Origin: Euleptes europaea
Lineage: Eukaryota > Chordata > Lepidosauria > Squamata > Sphaerodactylidae
Length of the DNA stretch: 64,000 nt
Direction: 5' to 3'
Assembly (NCBI RefSeq): GCF_029931775.1
Contig: NC_079330.1
Span: 6,899,206 to 6,963,205, forward strand
A program made the translations under genes and the position numbers. Below are positions 26,301-38,300 of the stretch, one piece after another (the stretch's first letter is position 1; every line of letters starts with the position of its first letter). The notes under the pieces are model-generated. The model had not been told where the DNA came from, searched no databases, and saw only the letters and a list, made by a program, of their open reading frames with translations.

Positions 26301-29300
26301 CTATGTTTCTAATCCTGGCTGTATACCACAAGCGGTCACATTGGGGAAAAAACTGGCCAACTTGAAATATGGAAGCCGTGCCTGTCTCCTTTCATTCTGC
26401 ATTCCCTTCTCATTAAAAAAAAGGAAATAGCGGAGGTGATTCAGCTTAACTTAGGGCGCAACCCAGTTGAAGAGTAGGACTGCAAAGTAACGTTTTCTGT
26501 GCGTGGACATGACTCCTCCAGTTTCAACCCCTTTTAAACGCTTAGGGCTGTTTAACTTGGTAGGAAGGCGGTTAAGGGGAGACATGACAGAGGTCTATAA
26601 AATTATGCATGGCATGGAAAGAGTGGACAGGGAGAAGCTTGTCTCCCTCTCTCATAATACTAGAATGCGGGGTCCTCTGCTGAAGCTGGAGGGTGAAAGA
26701 TTCAAAACAGATAAAAGAATTTCTTCACACAACGCATAGTTAGTTTGTGGAACTCCCTGCCCCAGGATGTGGTGATGGCTGCCAACTTGGAAGGCTTTAA
26801 GAGGGGAGTGGACTTGTTCATGGAGGAGAGGACTATTCATGGCTACTAGTAAAAATGGAATCATTGAGTTGGAAGGGACCACCAGGGTCATCTAGTCCAA
26901 CACCCTGCACAATGCAAGCAATTCACAACTACTTGCCCCCCCACCCCCAGTGACCCCTACTCCATGCCCAGATGGCCAAGATGCCCTCCCTCTCATCATC
27001 TGCCTAACGGATACTAGTCATGACCCAGACCTATTCTCTCCAGGATCAGAGGAGCATGCCTATTATATGAGGTGCTGTGGAACACAGGCAGGGTAATGCT
27101 GCTGCAGTCGTCTTGTTTGGGGCTTCCTAGAGGCACCTTGTTGGCCGCTGTGTGAATAGATTGCTACACTTGATGGTCTGATCCAGCATGGCCTTTCTTG
27201 TTCTTAAAGACTCTCTCACACACACTCTGATGTCTCTCCACCACAGTGAAGCTGCGGCTACACGGGGACGTGAATGGGGATTTTGCCTTACAGACACTGG
27301 AATTTGTTGTTGCATATTGGGTAGCGGCGGTGAAATTTTTCTTTTCCTAAGCATTGAAGAATTACAACTGCCAAGGGTTTGGGGAGGGAGGGAGAGAAGA
27401 GGCACTTTGGCAAAGACTACAAAGGACGAAAGAGGGGCTTCTCAAAAGAATGGGAGCATGATGGGGGGCAAAATTGTCGTATCCCATTTGTTATTTAAGT
27501 GTAAGGATGTGTCCCTAGCAACCAAGATCAAGTTAATTCATGCCATCGTATTCCCTGTGACTATGTAGGGGTGAGAAAGCTGGACATTGAAGAAAGCTGA
27601 CAGGAAAAAAGTAGATCCCTTTCAAATGTGATGTTTGAGGAGAGTGTTATGGATACCATGGACTGCTCCCCAAAAAACACAAATCAGTGGGTTATAGATC
27701 AAATTAAGCCTGAACTGACCCTAGAAGCTAAAATGACTGAGGCTTTGGTCACATCATGAGAACGCAAGAGTCACTGGCGAAGACAATCATGCTGGGAAAA
27801 GTGGAAGGCAGAAAGAAAAGAGGAAGGCCCAACAAGAGATGGATTGACTATCAAAGGAAGCCACTGCCCTCAATTTACAAGACCTGAGCAAGGCTGTTAA
27901 GGATAGGAAGTTTTGGAGGACATTGATTCATAGGGTTGCCATGAGTCGGAAGCGACGTGACGGCACGAAACATGCACATTTGTTACTATGAAATCATGTG
28001 CATGTTGAAAGCCAATGGGGGGGACTGGGAGGGAAACACCAAATTTTTATTGGGCCAGGTGCCACCTTTCTCTGGAACACAGAATATGGACTAAAAGAAA
28101 ATTTGGGAAGTTAGGGATGACACTTGGGAAGTCTGGCACAAAAGTAACATCCCGTAAACGCCGCTACCTTGAAACTTAAGTTATTGTTTAACTCTGGGCT
28201 AGCTGTAAGGCAAATCGCTGGCTTAGAATGCTGGACCTCTGTCTTGTGTAGCGCAGCACTTTTGCTTAAGAAGCTGAGCGCATTCTCACAACCATTTAAC
28301 ACGGGTTGGTTGCATGAGAACATCAGAAGGGCTGGATCAGAGCAGTGGCCCATCGAGTCCAGCATCTCATCCCGCACAGTGGCCAACCAGGTACTCTGGA
28401 AGGCCAACAACAGGGCATAGAGCAGTGATTCCCAAAGTGGGCAGTACCACCCCCTGGGGGGCAGTGGGATTACCTAGGGGAGCACTAAGAGGCAAGGGGG
28501 CAGCAGGGGCCCTAGAGGTGGCCCCCTTCCACTGTGTTGCTCACTAATTTACAATAGATCAAACTAGGGCACCATGCTGGCAAATCTGGTGGAAACTATC
28601 AGAATTTTTCCCAGACTTTGAAGAGCTGGTACCACTGGATCAAGTTCGTCAGTTTTGTTGAATAAATTTCAACTAAAAAGTTGAGCCCTGTGGCGCAGAG
28701 TGGTAAACTGAAATACTGCAGTCCAAGCTCTGCTCACGACCTGAGTTCGATCCCGACAGAAGTTGGTTTCAGGTAGCCGGCTCAAGGTTGACTCTGCCTT
28801 CCATCCTTCCGAGGTCGGTAAAATGGGTATCCAGCTTGCTGGGGGTAAAGGGAAGATGACTGGGGAAGGCCCTGGCAAACCACCCTGTAAAAATAAAGTC
28901 TGCCTGGGAAACGTCGGGATGTGACGTCACCCAGAGGAATGATCTGGTTCTTGCACAGGGAACCTTCACTTTTTAAAAAAAGTTTTAATTTGATTTTGAA
29001 TAGATGTGCAATTCATTGTTACTGTTTTGAAATTTTATTGTTATTATCTCCTTTAGTGCATCATGCAAACCCCTATTTTGAATAATGCTTCTTATAGGAT
29101 AGGGTAGGGGGTACTGGGATTGAGTTTGTGGAACCAAGGGGGCGGTGGCCCGAAAAATTTGGGGACCACTGGCATAGAGGCTGAGGCCTTCCCCGATGTG
29201 ATATCTTAAACTGCTAAGTAATCATATGTTTTATATGTCTAAGTGGACTGAGAGGATTCTAATTTTTAAAAATTAACTAGACCAAAAAGACTAGCAAAGT

Positions 29301-32300
29301 AGGGTTGCCAACTTTGGAGACCTCCCAGAAACACAACTGACCTCCAGGTGGTGGGGATCAGCTCCCCTGGAGAAAATGGCTGCTTTGAGGGGTGGGCTAT
29401 ATTGCATTATACCTTGCTGAGGTGCCACCCCTCCCCAAATCTGTGCACCCAAAAATCTCCAGGAATTTCCCAACCCAGAGCTGGCTACCCTAGAGCCACC
29501 CCTGATTTAACTCTGCCAGCTCAATCTAGCTTTTCGCGCACTTTCTAGCAAAGGCAAGTCCACAAAACTGGTTCAAACCACACCAAAACCAATTCCACTG
29601 CCTCCTAAGTCCAGGCCTCTTGAATGCAAGAGCACAAACTTGATTGACAAGTTCATGCTGGTACTTCAACCATGGGCACATTTCTTTGCAGAATGCATGG
29701 AGCCCATGACCCATGCAAGTTCTCCATCCACACATTTTGCTAGCATGCCACCCTAATTTCAAAAGTAAAGGACGTAAGTTCTTAAGGTTCTATATTGGAG
29801 AGTTGAGAAGGCCTTTTCGAAAGCCAATGAACTCATGGCAGATACGAGATTTGAACCCAGAACCATCTTGCGCTGCTAACCACCAGCCTACATGATCTCC
29901 TGAAAAGGCCCTGAATGTCTGGCATTGTAAGTGCTAAGTATGGTGGTTCGTTTTACCAATTCTGCTGTTAAGTCTCCCCGGCGTGGCTCTTGAAGTTTGG
30001 TGGGCTCAGTTATAATTTAGCATGGGTTTTATAGTTTCTTAGGTAAGTTATAAGCAGCCTTGAAACTTGCTAGGAGACAGGGCATGAACATTTTACTTTT
30101 ACATAATTCTGAACGATACCGAGCGTTATGTTAGTGTAAAAGAGCCAGGCCTGAAGAAGTACTTGAAGGGCTGTCATATAGAGGATGGTGCCGAGTTGTT
30201 TTCTGTTGCCCCAAAAGGTCGGACCAGAGCCAATGGGTTGAAATTAAATCAAAAGACTTTCCATCTAAACATTAGGAAGAATTTTCTAACAGTTAGAGCG
30301 GTTCTTCAGTGGAACAGGCTTCCTCAGGTGAGCTGGTGAGCTCTCCTTCCCTGGAGGTTTTTAAGCAGAGGCTAGATGGCCATCTGTCAGCAATGCTGAT
30401 TTTATGCCCTTAGGAGAGGGAGGGCATCTTGGCCACCTTCTGGGCATTGAGTAGGGGTCACTGGGGGTGGGGGGTAGTTGTGAATTTCCTGCATTGTGCA
30501 GGGGGTTGGACTAGATGACCCTGGTGGTCCCTTCCAACTCTATGATTCTATGATTTGCTCAACTCCATGTGAAGCCCAGGTGGGATCAGAAAGCAAAACT
30601 CTTGTTGCCATGAGAGAAACCGGGCATGTGCCAGAAATGAAGGTTTGTGGTAGCAGCCATGACTTTGGAATTCACTGGGAAAGGGCAGCCTTTAGAGTTG
30701 TTAGGTTATAAAATGTTACCCCCTTGCTTTTAAACGCCCGTTTTAATTTTGTATCAATTTTACTTGCCTTGTGAACCTATAGGGCAAAAAAACAGGTACA
30801 AACACCACAGGTATGATTCAAGAAGACCCCAGAGTTCAAATCTTGTTACTGCCATGGATTCACATGGTACAGCCAGGTAACCATTTCTCTCTCAGCCCCC
30901 CATCTATAGCTTGGGGGCACAGCTGCTTTACCTTACAGGGCTGCAGTAGATACTGCCAAGCCAGTATACATGAAATGCATTGAACGCTCAAAAATGCTAC
31001 GGAAATGTTGCCTGTTACTCACAACGGACCATTAGCGGTTTGGTATGAGCTCACAGTGAAACGGACCAGGCCAAATAGGAAAAGGGGGTTCTGCATTTCC
31101 TTGGTTAGCCAATTGAACTGTTTACTTCTTCTAGAAATCAGGGCTCAACCAAGGCGAAAAAATGTGCCGTATTCTTATGCTCTTGATGCTGTGAAGAGCA
31201 GCACAGCAGGATCAGACCCAAGATCCACCTAGTCCTGCATCATACAAGCTCAGCACAGACTCCCTACCCACCACGGGGCATGTTCACTCCCGGGGACAGA
31301 GAGGGACAGCGGGCGCAAGCACGTTTCTCCCATCTGTGGCGATGGCTGAGTGGTGCTCATGGGGCGGTTGTGCACAGGAAGTGCCCCAAGTTGTGTGCTC
31401 CTCCTGATAAGCGACACTGTTTCACTGATCACAGGGAGGTGCATCCGCACATGAGCCCCATGCGCACCACTCAGCCATTGGAGTGGAAGGGGGCCATAGC
31501 GCTTATACTCTCCCTCCACATGTAACAAGTGAACGTGTGGATGGAATTGTCTGTACCAGGCTGGTGCTGCTAGCCAGTGGGCCCAGAGGGCCTACGAACA
31601 GGACACAGAGGCCATGGCCTTCTCCTGCAGCTACCTCCTAGCCCCATTATTCAGAGGATCCCTGCCCCTGGATGCGGAGGTTTCCTTCAGTCCTCATGAC
31701 TAAAAGGTATTGATCGACCTATCTTCCGTGAATCTAATTCCCTTTAAAGCTATGGACGCTAGCGGGCCATCACAATGTCCACGGGCAGCGAATTCTCAAT
31801 CCCATTCCTCAATAGCCCCAGCCTGGTGTTTTGTGTTTTTCACCGGTGTGGTGTACACATGAACACAGGAAGCTGCCTTATACTGAATCAGACCCTTGGT
31901 CCATCGAAGTCCGCAGTGGCTCTCCAGGGTCTCAGGCTGAGGTCTTCCACATCACCTACTTGCCTAGTCCCTTTAGCTGGAGATGCCGGGGATTGAACCT
32001 GGGACCTTCTGCATGCCAAGCAGATGCTCTACCACTGAGCCACAGCCCCTCCCCAGTGTACATGTTTTTTCATCAAGCTATCCACCACAACCCCAAGAGG
32101 TGGGCACCTCTTGACCACGTGTTGGTCACTCTCTGCTACCTTGCATGTCTACATACTGTCGCTGTCACTGGCTTGTCATCTGTGTTTCGATCAAACTGAC
32201 GTTCATCCAGAAAGAAGTTGTCTATTTCTGGCAATGCAAAAGCAACTCTTTCATATTGCGCTTGGGGTCTTGAAGCACCCAACTAATTTTTGAAGGGGTT

Positions 32301-35300
32301 GACTGCTCAAAGTTAAAGGATTGGGTATTGTTGATGGGGAGAATGGGGTGGAAAGAAATATGAAACCCATCTTGAAAAATGGCACAGTGAAACATGTGCC
32401 CTGGGCCATTTTGATACTGCATACGTGGTTTATGGTGCCATTACAGAAAACGGCTTCCTGCCAAATAGGCTTTGTAGCTCTTCGACATGACTGGAAGATC
32501 CAAGTTCCTGGACCGTGCGGGGTGCGAGAAGTTAAAACTATTTGTAATTTTAAATCTATCAATATTTTAAACAGTGCAGGCTGAACACACTGAGAATGTG
32601 TTTTTAGAAATTCTGCACACCATTTGTTTTATGATTAAACACCACTCAAAAGATAGGGGGGATTTGCTGAAAGTTCTCTCCAAGTGGTGGAAGGAAAATC
32701 TACCAAGGTTCATACTGGGATTGCGCTCCTAACACAGGCATGCAGCGCTGGAACCCAGAGAGTCCGGGATGGGTATAGCAGCCTATGTATCGGGATTCAC
32801 TGTATTCACAATTCCCCAAAGTAATACCAACCTGCAGCGCTTTTTAACAGACATGGAATTCACAGCTAGGGTTGCAAGATTTTTTTAAAAAAATAAGTAG
32901 ATTGCTCAAATATTTTGTTGAGTCATTAAAATTGGCGGGGGCAGTTTTAAGCATCAGTTGAGGGCGAACACTTGATGTATTACCCGCCCTGAGCCGGCAT
33001 GCTGGGGAGGGAGGGTTATGTCTAATCAATAATAATAATATTTTGTATCTGGCCTGCTACTACTTTTAAGGAATAAAAATATTAAATGGATTTATTAAAT
33101 TGTATGTTCTCTTGTGGAACATCCTTGAAGGATCGTATGCTGGCATTTTTGGCAATATGCAATGGGTACCTTGAGTTTAGTCAGATCAACTGCTACCATT
33201 TTTAAATCAGTTGACATCCCTCAGTAGAACAAGCATATGCCAAGGTCTCCGCCCATACTACCAGAGGTGAACTGCGTACGTATTAATTTTCTAGTAACAG
33301 GTTAACAGATGACCGATACTCTTCTCCTGCAATTAAGAACTATTTGCAACGGTCAATTGATATCTCAGCAGCAGGTGCTATCACGAGACAACTGTGCTAA
33401 TGGATCCTAGCAGAATTCACATCTGAATCCTACTGAAATTAATTTTCACCAAGGGGACTCCCTTCCATGGGAAAGTCTGGTTATTGACACTGTAAAGGGG
33501 CCTGCCCCAATCTGGGCTCCTAATGGATTCTATACCTATGCATTTTTTTAAAAAAACCCATCGCTCTATAACTCCTTCCTATTATGCTTAGAACATTCAC
33601 ACTATTGTCTTTTGCTGTTCATCCCCTCTGGTTTTCAAATGGAACACAGCTTTAAGTTAACTGGCTTCGGCTGGGGAGGGCGGGATAGAAATGGAAAATA
33701 ATAAAAATAATAAAAATAACTTCGGTAAAAATGTGCTTCGAGTCTTCAAATGTGCTCTACAGTTAACCCACGCCCCCTAGTATCACTCATCCGTTTTTCC
33801 TTACAACGGTCTACTACTGGTTTACTACTACTTCATTTTATCCTAACAACCCTGCGAAATAGGTTCAGCTGAAACAGGGCGACTGGCTCAGGGTCACTCA
33901 ATAAACTTCATGGCTGAACAGGAAACTGAACACGAGTTTCCCCCAACCCTAACCCTACTTGGCGACCCTATTTGGGTAGAAAGGCAGCATGTAAACATTT
34001 AAAAGTATTTATTTTAAATACTACACCTCCTCTGCTCTCTATCCAGCTCAGTACCGCTACTCTGACTACCAGCGACTTAAGAACATAAGTAGAAAAGAGC
34101 AAGAGTCCAGTTGCACCTTAAAAGACTTACAAATATATTTTCTGGCAGGGTATGAGCTTTTGTGAGCCACAGCTTACTTCTTCAGAAAGCTCATACCCTG
34201 CCAGAAAATATTTTTGTTAGTCTTTAAGGTGCTACTGAACTCTTGCTCTTTTCTACTACTGCAAACACAACTACCCATTAAGAACATAAGGAAAGCCCTG
34301 CTGGATCAGACTTCCCCGAGGAAAGGGACTTTCCATGAGCTTTTTACTGGGAAGACGTCGAGGATTCAACATGCAAGATGTTGTGCAAGCAAGGCATGTC
34401 GTCTGCAGCTCAACAGCAGCTGCCCGCCATATCTCCTGGTGCTCCTCTGGAGGCACCCATGTTTCTAAGTGTCTTAAAGGAGGGAAAGAATATGGGAATC
34501 CTGCATTTATGAGTATGCATTATGCTTATAAGTCATTGCAATTGAGAAACTCTTCTAATTTTCAACCCCCACCCCCCAAAAAAACCTGATATTTGCACAC
34601 ACGCATTCCCCACCACTTTCCCACTTAGAGGAAGGGAAAAAAGAAGGAAATTTTCCCACATCCCTTGCCATTCTAAGCAGCTTTTTACCTTGGCTTCTTG
34701 GTGTTCACCACTGCGGGGCTTCCTGCCTGGTCGGAATGGCTGCTCCCTCGACTGGAGTGGTAGGGAGGGGAGGGGAGATGGGGTAACCAAAGCCTTCCAA
34801 AGCAAATATCCAGTGTGCCTAGCTTGCACTAGAGAAGGGGGGGGGGAACACCCTTGGAACCAAGACGTGGGCCTACGTGTCCCCACGTACCATGCGTGTG
34901 CTGACACCAAGCGAAGACAAAGAAAGGAGCTGCTGCTTCGGATGTCGAAGGCTGGAAGGCAAAGCCCTCTAGCGCCTGAAAGCAAGCAAATTCGGGGACT
35001 AGGACGAATCATCTGGAGGATGACTTCCATCCGTGCTCGTTTTCAGATTGCTCAGTTCTGCTGATAAAGGGTCTAGCTATCAGGACTTCCTTTCCCCAGG
35101 GCTGTCATCCTTCTGTTCCTTTGTAGAGCCTAGCGTTTGGGCTACCGTGATCCACGACCATCCCAAAAACCTTCCAGCCCAAAGATCTGCCTCGTACCTG
35201 ACTGCCCTAGGACTGATTATAGTCAGTATATGACGCCTGCAGCTCTCTTTGCTGCAACTCAGGCCAGATTAAAAAAAGAAGAACAGCTAGCCTCTTTGCA

Positions 35301-38300
35301 TAGGAAAATGTTCTCCCAGCCTTCCCCGCTTTCCGGACAGGGCTGGGTGACCACAGTGCAAAAAACACCAGTAGAAAGAGAACTAGTCACTTCTCTACTG
35401 CAGGGCTGAACTTGGAAGTGGGGACAGGAGGGCTAAACTTCCCACCCCGCCAGGTTCACAGGAAACCAATGCAAATGTGGATCCTCAAGTACCCCAGGAG
35501 AATCCCAAATATTCTGTTTAAAGTGGTCCACTAGGACTGTGGGGGTGATCTTTTTTCCTGACGTTTCCAAGGCCGAGTTCTCACTGAGGTCGTCCAGCCA
35601 AGCCTGGTCTTGTTGGGGACTCTCGTAACTGGATGCTGCTTTTCTTACGGAAAAGTTCTGCCAAGGACGTAAAATTAAGCCTGCCAAGGAGAACTGTTCC
35701 GCCCTAGGCTGCGGTAAGTATTCAACGTATAGGAGGGTTTTTCTTGGGGAGGAACAGGCAAAGGCATTTGTTAGTTTTAGAAAACACAATTACACCCTAG
35801 CTTTCTCTGTAAAGGAAGGTTAAGACGGCTATGGTTCTGTGAAAGCCGGCCGGCCAAAAGGCCTTGCTACCTCGCCCTTCCCTCTTCTGCAAAGCAGCCG
35901 CCCGCCAGTCAATCCAAGAAGGGAAGGGGCGAGGTGACAACTGGCATTCCAAGTCTTTTCCCATGCCGTTACACAGGATGGCAGGCCACTGATGAACCTA
36001 GGGTTACTAGGTCCCTTCTCGCTACCAGCGGGTTTTTGGGGTGGAGCCTGAGGAGGGTGTGGTTTGGGAAGGGGAGGGACTTCCATGCCATGGAGTCACA
36101 TTGCCAAAGCAGCCATTTTCAACAGGTGAACTGATCTCTATCGGCTGGAGATCAGTTGTAATAGATCTCCAGCTGGTACCTGGAGGCTGGAAAGAAAAGA
36201 GACACCACTGTGCATATACCTAGGTTTGGAAATCAGCACAGGAGCGAATGAATATTACAAAGTGCAAATATTTATATAAATCACTACAACATATAACATA
36301 GTCACAACTATACACTTGACACAAACAACCTAAATAGTCTATCCTACTATATACAATGTCTGTTACAACAATCAGGCTGGAACAAACCAGACTGAAGATT
36401 CAAAGTATAGGTGTAGTCCTTAGGTTATATTCAATCATCACAGGGAAGTCCTTGGTTCCTCTTCAAGCTTTTAAATAGTGTTTCTGACGTTCAAAAATTC
36501 AAAGTACAGGTGTTTTCAATTCTAATTATAGGTGTTTTTCAATTCAATTTTTGGCATCAATTTTTGGTATAATCTTATGGTAACGTCAGAAACACTATTT
36601 AAAAGCTTGAAGAGGAACCAAGGACTTCCCTGTGATGATTGAAAATAACCTTACACCTATACTTTGAATCTTCAGTCTGGTTTGTTCCAGCCTGATTGTT
36701 GTAACAGACATTGTACATAGTAGGAGACTATTTAGGTTGTTTGTGTCAATAAGTGTATAGTTGTGACTCTATGTTATATGTTGTAGTGATTTATATAAAT
36801 ATTAGCACTTTGTAATATTCATTCGCTCCTGTGCGGAGTACCTGGAGGCTGGCAGCCCTATCCATGGTACATTTTTCTATGGAGCACTGCCTGTGTGCTT
36901 CTCATAGACTAAACATCTTTTCTTTGCCTCATTCTTCCTTTTGCTTTCCTCCTGCCCTGGCCTTAATGCTTTGCTTCCTGACCTTTGTATGCCTTCCTTC
37001 AGCTCCTAATTCCCCCCAAACCTGCTATCTACCAGCACCTCTCTTCTAGCCCCATGGCTAAGGTTTGATCTCTCCTTTTACCGGTAAAATAAAGTTTCTG
37101 TTACATCCAAGGTCTCTCTCTGCGTTTAAGGCCTCTAGTTAGTGAACTTCAAAAAGGCCATTTCCTCTACATTTTCCACCATTAGTAGGGTTGCCAGGTC
37201 CCTCTTCACCACTGGTGAAAGGTTTTTGGGGCGGAGACTGAGGGTGTGGTTTGAGGAGGGGAGGGACTTCAATGCCCTAGAGTCCAATTGCCAAAGTGGC
37301 CATTTTCTCCAGGTTAACTAATCTCTATCAGCTGGAGATCAGTTGTAATAGCAGATCTCCAGCTCGTACCTGGAGGTTGGCAACCATAGATGGATCCTCC
37401 ACCCACTGAAGTGATACAGCCCAGGTGTAGGTCGGCCACCTCAGCAAGAGCTCAGCCTGCAAGACAGCCGGGGGCAGGTAAAGGTCTTTGAGGGCCATGG
37501 GTCCCAAGTTGCCCCCCCCCCACCTCCAACCCTGACGTCACAGAAAGTCCTGGCTGATGGGGCAAAGGCCCTGTCGAAATAAAACCAACGCCCGCGTGTG
37601 CTGTACCAGCCCAGAACAGTATTGTGGCGCAGTTATGTCAGGTCAAGAAAACCGCCACTACTAGGAGCTGCAGGCTTTCAAGGTTTAATGTCCCACCGGC
37701 AAAATACAAAGCTGACACTCGGCCCGGACAACCCCAAGTCATGGTGAGCTGCGGACTGGCGGCCTTCCAATGCCATGCCCTTAAGTCTCTGACCATCATA
37801 TCCCAGCCTAAACAAGTTCAGGAGCCACAGTTCCATTGACCAACTGGATGGACTTACTGCCAGGTGGTTAACTGTACTTGGTCATTGTGGGCACCCGGTT
37901 ATCAGTGTGCTCTTAACTCCAAAAAAAGCTACAGGGATATCCCACACACAGAGAGAGCCGACTGCTGCTGGCAGGCCTTTGCTCATAAAATTGGACTTCC
38001 CTAAGTGTGGCCTCCTGGCCAATAATACCTCCCCCTATTTTACTTCCTGTTCGACTCCCGAGAAAAGGAGTGGCGGGGACCTCTCGCTACCTGGTATAGC
38101 CCTTGCCGATTACAAGGTTACTGATTTTCCCTATGCACATTCCCACTGCTACTGACAAGCCAGAGAGGATTAACTTTCCATTCCAGTTCTCAAAAAGTTC
38201 TGAGCTAGAGTAACTGACATTTGCAAAAAAATTCAGTGTAATCCAGCATAAACTTGGAGCTGTGGGTAATTTAAACTTCCTTTTTTTTTCAAATGTAGTT

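Noticed and set aside
34533-35030. 165-residue minus-strand frame
   Set aside because: No recognisable domain, no splice-consistent neighbours, and an equally long overlapping plus-strand frame; most likely chance.
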